From Microthyrium microscopicum (taxonomy: Eukaryota; Ascomycota; Dothideomycetes; Microthyriales; Microthyriaceae): 64,000 nt of DNA. The notes beneath the pieces are model-generated. The model made no database searches and was not told the DNA's origin. It saw only the letters and a program-made list of their open reading frames with translations. This document shows positions 10,544-20,814 of this stretch, in pieces. Every line of letters starts with the position of its first letter. Within the stretch, counting starts at the first letter, position 1. The DNA lies in the NCBI GenBank assembly GCA_010405405.1, contig MU004233.1, positions 1,833,086 through 1,897,085 on the forward strand, written 5' to 3'. The position numbers and the translations under genes were made by a program.

Positions 10544-12535
10544 ACCAGATTCCACTACGAACTGCCTTCGCTTTGAGTCCAACGTCCTATCTTGATGATA
10601 CTGTGGGCAGTGCCAATACCAGTTGAGGCTTGGCTGCCCCCAATTTCGTTACATCAAGTCAATATCCATTGCTAGGCGAGCAAAGAGTTGACGATTTGAT
10701 AATTTTCCATGAAGCAATATCTACAGGTACTGTTGCTGATAGGGCGGACAAATTCATCTTCCTAGGGTATGATACACACGAAGAGTTCTGATAGACATTA
10801 TCACCCAAGACAAGTGAAGTCTGGACCTTGCCAAGAAATATCTTCCCGAGATATCGTTCAGTGTTGACCAGGAGCCCGGTATTGGGACTGAAATTAGATA
10901 TCACACCAAATCCATGCTCTTGAAGACTCGAAGACTCACCTTGGTATGGATGCTTCAAGAGCTAGGCGCCACGAGGACAACGAGCTTGTTATTCTTGTAC
11001 ATATATCATGATAATGAGACAATGCTTAATTGAGCTTGCTTCTTGGGAAACTTGTAATGCTCTACAACTAACACAAACAGTCAAAACTGTACCATGCTAG
11101 AAGCTCATGGCCAAAACCATACTGGCCCCACTGCCTTCGTGGTCATTACTTTCTCTAGCGCTACTGTTGTTTCTGTTCGAAGTTATGATCTGATTACTAT
11201 CAAATGAACCGAATCTAATCTCGAAAGTCAAGTCATGAGCATATTATCTTGGCGGGCCGCAATAGTTTATTTGCCTGTATGGCAACACAGTGACCTGAGC
11301 GCCAAGTTATCCAGGTACTCGGTAACGGTGTTATTATGTTCCTCCATTAGGGTCTAGTTTTACAATTCCCATGGTACGCATCACGCATGGACTTTGCAGT
11401 TCTGGTACATTATTTCAGGGAACAAACCGCCAGAAGCTCTCGAATCTTGTTTCTACTGTTTGATCGCTTCCAGCCATCACTTATACGGCATCATGTTGAC
11501 TGAAATTCGAAGATTGAGTTAATACCTATACCATTATGTCGCGACTTGAATGATCGTCAAGTTACGCCGTCTTGGCTATGAGAACTATTTCGATCACACA
11601 CAGCTAAGAAAATCAAGTCGATGATCTAGACCTTGGTTGCTTGGCGGATCAGATACCAAGACGGCCATGAAATAATCCAAATTGCGGATATCAAGTCTTG
11701 GACGAACTATTTTGGGCAACATAATTTATCCCAGCCACGAGGTTAATTGCCCTGTGCTTGGCTACATGATAGCTCCGAACGGCAACTTCCATGAATCTGG
11801 GCTACTACACCCGACTCTTGAACTGCGTGGTAACATGTCAAGCGATTTACTCCATGGATACTGACGCGATATGAACCAGAACAAGTAATGCTTCCAAGGC
11901 CATTTTATGGTAGTGATCGCAATTGGTGGGTTTTTCTTTTCCATAGTATACATGAACCAGGAAACTACAGAATCTTACCTATCGTGAACCGAATTCAAGG
12001 TCTTCCATATTCGGGATTAACCTGGGACGGTGCATCTAGGCTCTCCACTCATGAAGACTTCCCGTAACTAGATACTGACGTGCGGGAAGACTAGCTCCTA
12101 CACTGTTTGTTTTGTGCTGAAGATTACACCTCAACACTCCAGCAGTCTAGAAAAGAGATGCAGTGTTGAAGCTTCTCGTAGTAAGGATTGTAAAACACTC
12201 CGTTACCACCTTGTTAACTTACAATCTTTCCCAGCTTCTGCAAAGATCAATCTGTAGTTTAGCCACACAAGCACATGTGCTGAAGCTTGAAGCCGAGGGA
12301 ATAGCAATGGGAATTGAAAATGCGAAATGTGCTTAGGAACAAGCTTTGGCACACCTCAAGGTCTAGAATGCATGATTGTCGGGTCTATTATCAAATATCA
12401 TATCTTGGTGATCTGGGATCCGAACGAAGTCTTCTCCATTTCAAAATCTTGGGCGCACAGACGGCATACTCGCTGAGTCTGTATCACATCTTGTGGCTGC
12501 CTTGTGGCGAAGCTGTAGTCTACCTCCTAGGTAGG
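10544..12535. other. Gene-poor interval, 2 kb
   Basis: No reading frame here shows coding character or a recognisable motif; frames are below 100 codons and poor in conserved features. No tRNA-like structure was noticed. Confidence 0.5.
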
Positions 12536-12773
12536 TACACCCAGATGTAGAATGTGCTTGCGTTTTTGATACCCTAGCTATATGTTTCTTAGTACTTTGA
12601 ATAGCGAATTAACCAATCATAAAAGAATAGCATCTAATTTTGTACGGTAGAGCTCTGTCTTGGGTCCCAACTTTTCAGATATCTACGCTTAACGAGCTAT
12701 GATTGGTCGATATATGTGAATTCAGTATATGAGGGGGTGTCAAAAACGCAAGCACATTCTACATCTGGGTGTA
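12536..12773. mobile_element. MITE-like element with 39-bp terminal inverted repeats
   Basis: The left end (12536-12574, tacacccagatgtagaatgt and on) and the right end (12735-12773) are inverted copies differing at one position over 39 bp. Just inside lies a second, shorter inverted pair (aaccaatcata near 12611 and tatgattggt near 12700). The outermost bases are TA on both sides, so a Tc1/mariner-type TA target duplication is plausible; the element proper would then be 12538-12771, 234 bp. It contains no coding frame, hence a non-autonomous element. The high identity of the arms suggests recent activity and no RIP. Confidence 0.8.
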
Positions 12774-13271
12774 CGACGGGACTCTACCGTACGCAACACA
12801 TCTCATAAGTTCATGGTTTGGACTGTGCGAATCAAAGCAAAAGGTAACCTACCAGAATTATCATGCGCTAACTTATAGATTACGTTGGTAAAAGTGTTGA
12901 TAAATACCTAGCCTTGTAAATGAATATGATGGTTGGATGTAAGATTTTAGCTGATGCATCATCTTACAGTACCTGGCATTAATGATTAACAATTGAATTC
13001 CATTGCTGCAACAATATCTCATTTATCGCGAAAATGCATGGTTGCATCAGCGCCAAGTTACTCAACGCTGCAATTTTCGCTTCGTGTGGCTGGGACTCCT
13101 CTCCCCGCCCATGTTTATGGAATCATGACTGATGATAATGTCAGATTGTAACCGACTTTTGCTACGAAAATTCAAATACAAAACATCAAACTTGAAAGAC
13201 CCACAGCCTGTGCAGTCATTGCTACATTCAATCACAACTCGAGTCTCGAGAGTGTTTTCCAATCTCTCAAA
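12774..13271. other. Intergenic, 0.5 kb
   Basis: Presumed promoter region of the sulfite pump gene. No further feature recognised. Confidence 0.4.
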
Positions 13272-14934
13272 ATGTCGGACATGATCTGTCCTAACAACAG
13301 CAGCAGCTGTCAGCATCATTTCCATGCCGAAGATCACAAATACTTTGACAACAAAAGCACAACTCACCTTCGGGATGAAAATGAGGCAGATCAGACGTCA
13401 AATCCTGTTGTGGGCGATGGAATTTTGCAGGGTGTACAGGATGTGCAAGATGTTCAGCATTTGAGCAACACGATGGATCATGGATACCGAAGAATTATTC
13501 GAAATTTCACACCCTCGTATGTTAGAGTCACAGATTTTGTAATTACCGGAATTCGATCTGACTAACTTTTTCCTCTAGCTGGTTCATCATTACAATGAGC
13601 ACCGGAGTGATTGCGATCCTATTGCATCAAGTGCCTTATCACGCTTATTGGCTCGACATCATCTCGTACATCTTCTTTGTCCTCAATATCGTTCTATTTC
13701 TACTCTTTACTGTTGTGTCATGCACACGATACATACTATACCCTCGATTATTTCTGTCTGTACTTCGTCATCCGCACCAGAGCCTGTTCCTCGCAACTTA
13801 TCCGGTCGGTCTCGCAACTCTCATCAATATGATTGTACTGGTCTGCGTGCCTGCTTGGGGCCAAGGTATGGCTATTTTCGCATGGGTATTATGGTGGATT
13901 ACTAGTGTGCTAGCCTTGACCACCTGTTTCCATTTGACTTGGGTAATGTAAGATCCCCTCAATCCATTTGAAGCAATCTGTATTAGAGTTGGTTAACTCA
14001 CATGAAAAACAGCATGTCGAATCGGCGAAGTGAGCTTGCGGAAATGACGGCTTTGTACCTCATACCTATTGTCGCAGTAGTCATTGCCGCAACATCTGGG
14101 GGACTTGTTGCAAGTGTCCTGTCAAACCAAGAGCATCGATTGTGGACGGTCATAATAAGTTACATCTTCTGGGGAATTGGCACACCTTTGTCTTGGATCA
14201 TCTTGACCGTTTATTTTTTGCGAATGACAGTACACAAACCGCTAGAACGCGAAGTAATTGTTTCGCTGTTACTTCCGATCGGACCTCTCAGCCTATCAGG
14301 GTTTTCGTATGTCGACCTTGCTGCTCTTGAATGCCACACTGGCGCGCATGCTGACTTTCTGCAGATTGAATGTGCTCGGAAAGGTCGCAAGACACAGCTT
14401 ACTGACGACCAGTGCACTTACGAACACTATCCATGTTGGAGACATTTTCTATCTTGTTGGATTACTGGCGAGCATCATCTTATGGGGCTTCTCGATAGTC
14501 TGGTTCGTTGTCGCTATCATCATGATAAGCACTGCTGCCTCTTTTCCCTTCAACATGGGATGGTGGGGATTCATTTTCCCTGTCGGTAAGTTCAAAATCT
14601 CCACTTGAGTGGCTTTCACGTTTTTAAAATGATAATAGGGGTATTTACGTTGTTGACAATCTCTATTGGCGAAGAACTTGAACTGAAATTCTTCAAAGTC
14701 CTCTCATGTGTAAGTTGTGTCTCTGTGAGATATAATTGTATTGGAAGGGCTCCTAATGATTTGAAGGTTTTCACAGGAATATGCATCGTGATGTGGCTTG
14801 TTGTTGCAATGAGAACAGTGAAGCGTGCGGCTACCGGTAAGATGTTTTTCGCACCTTGTTTGGGAACAGATTTGTTCTTAAAAAAAGGCTCAAGTAAAAA
14901 TTCCAAGGCTGGAGAGGGGATAAAATCAGTTTGA
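13272..14934 (+). CDS. SSU1: Sulfite efflux pump, TDT (tellurite-resistance/dicarboxylate) family
   Basis: Six exons (13272-13516, 13579-13947, 14013-14306, 14365-14585, 14639-14709, 14767-14934) give 455 residues. The protein is a polytopic plasma-membrane transporter of the TDT family, closest to SSU1, which exports sulfite. The recognisable order is RNFTPSWF-I-TMSTGVIAILLH, QSLFLATYPVGLATLINMIV, VCVPAWG, LPIGPLSLSGFS, FNMGWWGFIFPVGVF and the closing GKMFFAPCL. About ten hydrophobic segments are present and every splice restores a conserved motif. The N-terminal 80 residues are hydrophilic with a His- and Asp-rich start, and variable in this family. In fungi that degrade cysteine-rich keratin or meet SO2, SSU1 gives sulfite tolerance; the actual substrate here is inferred. 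Confidence 0.9.
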
Positions 14935-16050
14935 TACATACAGACCTCGAGCTACCTAGATTTATAAGGACAGGTATCTAGCAGTTTCATTAGAAGCGGT
15001 AATTTCGTATGACTTTCATTTCCACAATCAAGAGGGATTTCACTATCTTAGTGGTATTGTGCGAATGCGTCGCGATGCGCGCTCGGCGTTACGGCGGTGG
15101 GTGTTGTCCACGGATACCACTCGACAGCGATTCTCTCTTCTGAACCTGCCACGAGATATGATACAAGATTGCTGCTCCGCTCTGATGCCAAACTTACGAT
15201 CAAGTTTGTGAGCCATCCCCCCACTTCAGGTCATCAAGTTTATCGGGGATCCCATGCTAACGCCGCTCTATGGTGCAACGTACAACGGTCGAATTACTGA
15301 CAACCTGTTCAATAACTACCAGATCAAGAATGGGATATGTAATTCTGCTACGTCGATGTCCGTCTTTTGATTTCTTCTCGTCTGGTACTAAAAAAAAGTT
15401 CTCTGGCGCATTCATGTGGCTCTCCCTGACCACATGCATTTGCTATGATAGAGAGCCCCTTCTTGTGATGGCCGTAAAGCAGCTTTCGTCGTAAGAGCTT
15501 GCGGGCAGGGGAACTCCATTTCTATACAATCCTTCGGAACTCGTTCCTGTCAAGTGTTTAGGCAGAGCAATGTATTAAGTTGTACACAGCCATACCTTAG
15601 CAGGGGTCAATCGGGGACTTTGGTGCAATTGATAGGATAAGAATTGCATCCCTACCAAGTGGTTCTCTTCCGAGCACGCACCACAGACTTGGCTAATCGT
15701 TTACAGGTATTTGCGAATAGCGCTTCAAAAGCTGTTTTCATTTTCATTGGACGATTCATTATCAAACTCCGAACTCTTATGCTGTGACTTGAGCCAAGGA
15801 GTGATGAGCCGGATGATTCAGCAGGAACTTCAAACCATAGAGCCCGATCCGCTCCCAAACAACAATGAAGCTGACCCATATGCCAATTGGGCTTGTCAAG
15901 CGGCATATTGGCTCTCGTTCTTTTTCGAATCTGAGCGTTTTCTTATACCAATCCTGCTAGGTTGCATGGCAGTAATGCCGACATGCCACACCCGAATTAT
16001 CTCTCTCCCATCATCAGATTCACAACGTTACAAATTCGAGTGCCAGAGCT
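14935..16050. other. Intergenic, 1.1 kb
   Basis: A plus-strand open frame at 15711-16142 lies here but lacks any recognisable domain and overlaps the start of the fasciclin gene in another frame, so it is not annotated as a gene. Otherwise nothing is seen. Confidence 0.5.
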
Positions 16051-17622
16051 ATGCTGGTATTCTCCTCTACCTTCTTGATATTCTTTGCTCCCGTCTGGGG
16101 TCAAGGTCACGGTCTTATAGCATCGCTGCAGCAATTCTCTGATCTTAGCATATTCAATGGCTATGTGCGGAACTCATCAAAACTGACCAGCTTTTTTACA
16201 TCTGCGAACAACATTACACTCTTTGTTCCATCAGACTCTGCCTTCAAAGAATGGAATTTGTTACAAGATATTGCATTATCAAGCCATAACTCTTCAATCA
16301 GCGACCAGATCGAAGCGTTATTGACTTATCATATTGTCAATGGCACTTTCTCCACTAAAGGATTCTCTGATCGACCTCGTTTTGCAAGCACCTTAATATC
16401 AAATAGTATATTCACCAACGTTACTGGCGGTCAGAGAGTTGAGCTTGTAATGAACGGTGCAAATCCAGTCATTGGCTCTTATAACAGGACTACGAGTGGT
16501 ATTTCGACGTCGGTAAGACTTCTCCACTGAGAGGCATATAGGAATTCACTATTGACCGAATGACAGGATGCAATCTTTGCAGGTGGACTCATCCACATTA
16601 TCGATAAAGTGCTCACACTACCTGGCGATGCCGTTCAATTGATTGCACAGCAAGCTTTCGGGTAGGCACTTTCTTTACCCTGAAAGCTTTCCCCCATCTC
16701 TGGGACTGGCATAGCTCGTGAAAATGGCTATGATGGTTTCAGGTCAACCCCGAACAATCACATAAAGCGTATATCAAGTCTCCACTACAACGAGTTCTGA
16801 CCACCTAAAAGTTACTTTGTGTCGATATTGACCGCGGGCAATTATATCAGCCAAGAATTTGTCGCCGACGTCAGGAATGCCATCTTCACGCCGAACACCA
16901 CTATCTTCGCACCGAATACGCAACAAGCACTTGACGACTTCAAAACCTTATCGTCGGGAAGTTCTCATGAACAGCTAGCCGCCATTCTCAATTACCACAT
17001 TATTCCCGGTTCTACCATATACAGTCCTGAGTTCAAGCATTCCATGACGCTGCATACAGCACAAGGCATGAATGCTACCATGACATTTCAGGGCAATACA
17101 ACGTATATCAACGGCGCAAAGATTATTGGTTTAGACTATCTAACCGCGAATGGAGTTCTTCATATGATAGATGAGTAAAGCTGCATTTCCTGTCAATTGC
17201 CCTTAGTAAGATACTTATAACTTCGCAGTGTGCTCAACCCCTTCAACATCACGGGCCCACCAGCCTTTGCGAGTCCCAATTCGACTTCCCCCACGGGGGC
17301 TACTACACCGTATGCAGTGCCAAAGTCTGGCTGGAGTAAAGATCTGAACCTTGGCGTTGTTATAGGCGCTCCCATAGGTGCCGTTATTCTGGTTGGTGTC
17401 ATATATTGCTTGTTTAAGAAGAAGATAAAAAACATAGTTCAACCCACGCCTTCTCAATCTAAGCAGAGATCACTTAACGTACCTATGATGCGTTCCCACG
17501 AACTGGAGGCTCAAAAGATACAGGAAATGGATGCGCGGCAACGTGTGGTATATCATGAGATGAGCGGAAACGATACTTGGTATAAAAGGCTCGCTGGGAA
17601 CGTAGAAGACCAGCATCTTTGA
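16051..17622 (+). CDS. Two-domain fasciclin (FAS1) cell-surface protein
   Basis: Exons 16051-16512, 16567-16661, 16812-17174 and 17229-17622 encode 437 residues. A signal peptide (MLVFSSTFLIFFAPVWG) leads into two FAS1 domains. The first spans about 25-185, with NNITLFVPSDSAF and GGLIHIIDKVL. The second spans about 190-308, with NTTIFAPNTQQAL, LNYHIIPG and NGVLHMIDDVL. A Ser/Thr/Pro stretch follows, then a transmembrane helix near 348-369 and a cytoplasmic tail starting KKKIKN. Many N-glycosylation sequons (NSS, NIT, NGT, NVT, NTT) fit an extracellular location. FAS1 proteins mediate adhesion or cell-wall contacts; the ligand is unknown. Type I membrane topology with a 65-residue tail is seen here rather than the GPI anchor common in other fungal FAS1 proteins. 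Confidence 0.88.
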
Positions 17623-18061
17623 TTTTAAGGAACGAACCAGGCTTTAAGTTTTCTATGCTATGCTATGGTACATGACATTAATCAGTCCATTATTCATACA
17701 CACATGATTAAGATACCTTGCCTATTTGGGTTTGACTGCTATAATACCGCTTGTCCTCCCCAGGCGACACTTATGAAGCATTTCCACAAGCGCTCCTTAA
17801 GGATGCAAAGCCATCAACTTTCTACCCACAACACAAATTTAGAAAAGTGTCTGCAGTGCACAAATGCTTTGTTTATGTTCTTCCAGCTCAAAAGAAAAAC
17901 ATTTAAGTCGTTTCAGCTTGTAGTGGATAAATCCATGACGTCACCATACCATCTCTCGTGGTCATCGAAGAATGTCTACTAAAGTGTTTATTCAGTCGCT
18001 CTACAAGTAACCTAAACAAACCATTCGTTATCACCTACAAAGTCATCAAAAACAAGCGATT
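17623..18061. other. Intergenic, 0.4 kb
   Basis: 3' flank of the fasciclin gene and promoter of the dehydrogenase gene; the open frame at 17665-17982 has no supporting feature. Confidence 0.4.
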
Positions 18062-18932
18062 ATGCAACCATGGCTACTAGTTTCACCGGCGTCGAAGGGT
18101 ATAGGATTCTGTATGGCGAGGCACTTGCTCAAGACCACGAATGCTCCCGTAGTCGTCACAGCACGCAATGACCTTGATGGAACAAAACGGAAAATCATGG
18201 ATGGTTTATCGGAGGTGGACGATAAGAGATTGAAGGCGCTTCACCTTGACTTCCTTGGTATGATTTGTGAGAGACAAAATGATGCTGAAGTGATTCATCA
18301 GCTAACATGTCCTAGACGAGAAATCCATCATGGAAGCATCAAAAGAATGTAAATCGACATTTCCGATCGAGGACAATCTACTTCATCTAGCATATGTAAT
18401 TCCCGGGATACTATTCCCCGAAAAATCACCCGAGAAGGTCGACTACGAAAAAGCGCTTCTCACATTCCAAACCAACACTCTGGGACCACTGATGTTCACC
18501 AAGCATTTCTTTCAATTTTTGCCGCAAAAAAGCATCAAGATGGACGCTTCCTCTGAGGCCTGGAAGGGACTGGATTCAAAACTAGCCCGTTGGATCTTCA
18601 TGTCCGCTCGAGTAGGCAGTGTGACAGACAACAAAAAGGGCGGATGGTACTCATACCGCTCTTCCAAGTCTGCAATCAACCAGATCACCAAGTCGTTCGA
18701 TCTCCACGTCAAAACTAAATCGGGTGATAATGCCATGGCTATTGCCATGCATCCTGGAACTGTCAAGACGGGACTAAGTAAAGAGTTTTGGGACAGTGTG
18801 CCAAAAGATAGGCTGCTTGAGCCGGAAGATTCTGCGGAGAGACTTATTGGCCTTTGTACAAAATCTGATGGGGTTGGACTTGATGGAAGAGGCCGAATTT
18901 GGGATTGGCAAGGGAAAGAGATTGAACCATAG
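18062..18932 (+). CDS. Short-chain dehydrogenase/reductase (SDR)
   Basis: Exons 18062-18257 and 18316-18932 give 270 residues. The N-terminal Rossmann turn reads SPASKGIG (residues 8-15) in place of the usual TGxxxGIG, as in C-factor/YwnB-like SDRs. Residue Ser162 (MSARVGS) and the motif Tyr179-x3-Lys183 (YRSSKSA) are the catalytic set. HPGTVKTGLS matches the family's PG-VxT motif behind the active site. It is presumably an NAD(P)-dependent cytosolic oxidoreductase; the substrate cannot be told. The intron (18258-18315) interrupts the codon after DFL, and the product resumes with DEKSIMEA. It is a stand-alone gene with no biosynthetic cluster around it. Confidence 0.88.
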
Positions 18933-20244
18933 GTTGGTATGGTTGATGTTGCAATGTATGCTGAAGATCGGCTCCGCAATAGTCTATACGATCCGGTTTC
19001 GGTAGAAATAACGTGTCTATAAAATGTAGGAAAGTTCAATGTTGGGATAAGGCTGAAAGTATAGAAATACGCCATTCATGCAGCTTATTAACAAGAACAT
19101 GATAATCCTGTCTAGCATTATGGAGCATGTTGTAGGAATTCCGTTCGTCTGTGAAGTTCTAGTGCTCCTCGGCACTTTTTAAACGTAGAATTCTTACTGA
19201 GTCTTACAGAGAGTATGATATCAGATATGAATCTACTCCAAAATCGAAGAGTTCTCAATGTGCTCATATCTGAGAAAGGGAAAGTCATATGGAGGTGGCG
19301 AGTGCACTGCTGCGCCACAGCTACAGCCGTGATCAACGTTACGCTACGGAGTACACTCCAGCCCGATCGACGACCAAATTTGGATTCATTTGTTGGTTTG
19401 TTGGTTGCATGAAACGGTCGATAATCATGCCATCCGGTAGTACGTTCCCCGCAAAAATATGGACACAAAAAAGGTCGGTCCATTATTCATAACCCGAGTA
19501 CTCTACTAGTAGGTATTTGGTACAACACCTGAGTCAATTACAGGACATAGGTCATCAATGAAAAGATATCTAATCTCGTTCCCGTCATTGTATCGACATT
19601 GACATAATTACAAGTCAAATATCGCACCATAAACTGAGCCTGAAGTTTCCGCGACTTGACTAGGATACAAACAGGATCACTTCAAGTCAAATGCCAAAAG
19701 CGTCAGCATGCTGTAGGGTTCCTGTTCCAACCTACTAGATTAGGAGAAAACCAGCCTCCGATCTTTGACTTGGTGAACCATTTTTCGACTTCATAGTTCG
19801 TCATACCAAGCGGTCAATATTCGTCTCATGATGAGCAGCCACGAGGGCAAGCGAGTAGCGGTCCAATTACATGGCTGGCCTCGTGGTTGCAAGCATGAAC
19901 GGAGGCAGGGTCTTGCATTGTGGCTCAGCACCGCATGGCTTCCATGTGGGGAAAGGCCAATCAGAGATTGCCTATGACGTATATACAGCCTTCTGAACGT
20001 CATGTTCCGTATCAGATTGTACTGCCAACTCCCAAGAACTACTCAGTAATAGCCTTAGACAAGCATAGACAGCCTCAAGCCTATATAACAGGCCACAGCC
20101 GGACCTTGAAATTATCCCGTCCATCAAATCACATAACAACACCAAAGTCCAATAACCAACAATCAACAACTACCACTCATATCAACCTTCATACAATAAC
20201 TTAACCATTATCACACAAATCTTCCAAGCAATCTCACATTCAAT
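18933..20244. other. Intergenic, 1.3 kb
   Basis: No gene recognised. The right end is an A/C-rich leader (20100-20244) typical of fungal 5' untranslated regions and belongs to the small gene that follows. Confidence 0.5.
20082..20087 (+). promoter_or_regulatory. TATA box of the small His-rich gene
   Basis: A tatata core within cctatataacagg, 158 bp before the ATG at 20245. It is followed by a long CAA/CAC-rich leader without strong secondary start codons. Confidence 0.45.
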
Positions 20245-20454
20245 ATGGGTTCAGGAATGTCAAGACACTCTCGCCGCTCTTATGGCACCACAACAGCACC
20301 AGTTGCTCACCGCAAGCCATACTTCTACATTGGTCCAAGCAGACGCACTCATCACACACATCATACACACCACACAACACATACCACCGCTGTACGACCA
20401 GCTCGCCGTCGCAGAGGATTCCACTTTGGCCGAACACGACGCAACTACTATTGA
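20245..20454 (+). CDS. Small basic His/Arg-rich protein, 69 residues
   Basis: The frame encodes MGSGMSRHSRRS, a central His/Thr repeat (four HH-T groups between residues 35 and 48) and an Arg-rich end RPARRRRGFHFGRTRRNYY. It is strongly basic, has no signal peptide and no hydrophobic segment. Support comes from a TATA box and an unusually clean A/C-rich leader just upstream. The His/Thr part arises from a CAC/ACA-rich simple sequence, which also leaves an overlapping frame open at 20282-20482, so a fortuitous frame is possible. Function unknown; nucleic-acid or metal binding would suit the composition but is speculation. Confidence 0.45.
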   Translation: MGSGMSRHSRRSYGTTTAPVAHRKPYFYIGPSRRTHHTHHTHHTTHTTAVRPARRRRGFHFGRTRRNYY

Positions 20455-20814
20455 TTCAACCGCCGTGGGCGTGAGGGATTAGTTGCGAAAGGAGGACTCG
20501 CTTGTTATCATTATACCACTGTACCAATATTTTACCATAGCATCCATGTTATAACATGATCATGAATGAAACTTAATGACGAATTTCCAAAACCTCTTGT
20601 TTCTTCGTTCGATATGACTTCTTGGTGAATCAACAATTTGTAAAGTGGTGCTCTTGTTCACTTCGGGAAATCATATACTGATTGATATAGAATTCTACTT
20701 CTTTGCGATTCTAGGGAGTTCAAATGAAATGCTTTGCAATGATCTATGTGACCATGACATAGTATAGAGTAGCAGCAATACCAGATTTTGGATGCTGCCA
20801 ATTATCCCCCTTTT
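20455..20814. other. Intergenic between convergent genes
   Basis: 3' flanks of the small gene and the HET gene; nothing else seen. Confidence 0.4.

Noticed and set aside
10659-10958. 99-codon minus-strand frame
   Set aside because: Composition and lack of motifs do not support coding; no homologous feature recognised.
15711-16142. 143-codon plus-strand open frame before the fasciclin gene
   Set aside because: No motif, no signal peptide, and its end overlaps the fasciclin signal peptide in another frame; probably chance.
18512-19075. 187-codon minus-strand frame
   Set aside because: Antisense of the SDR second exon with no domain of its own.
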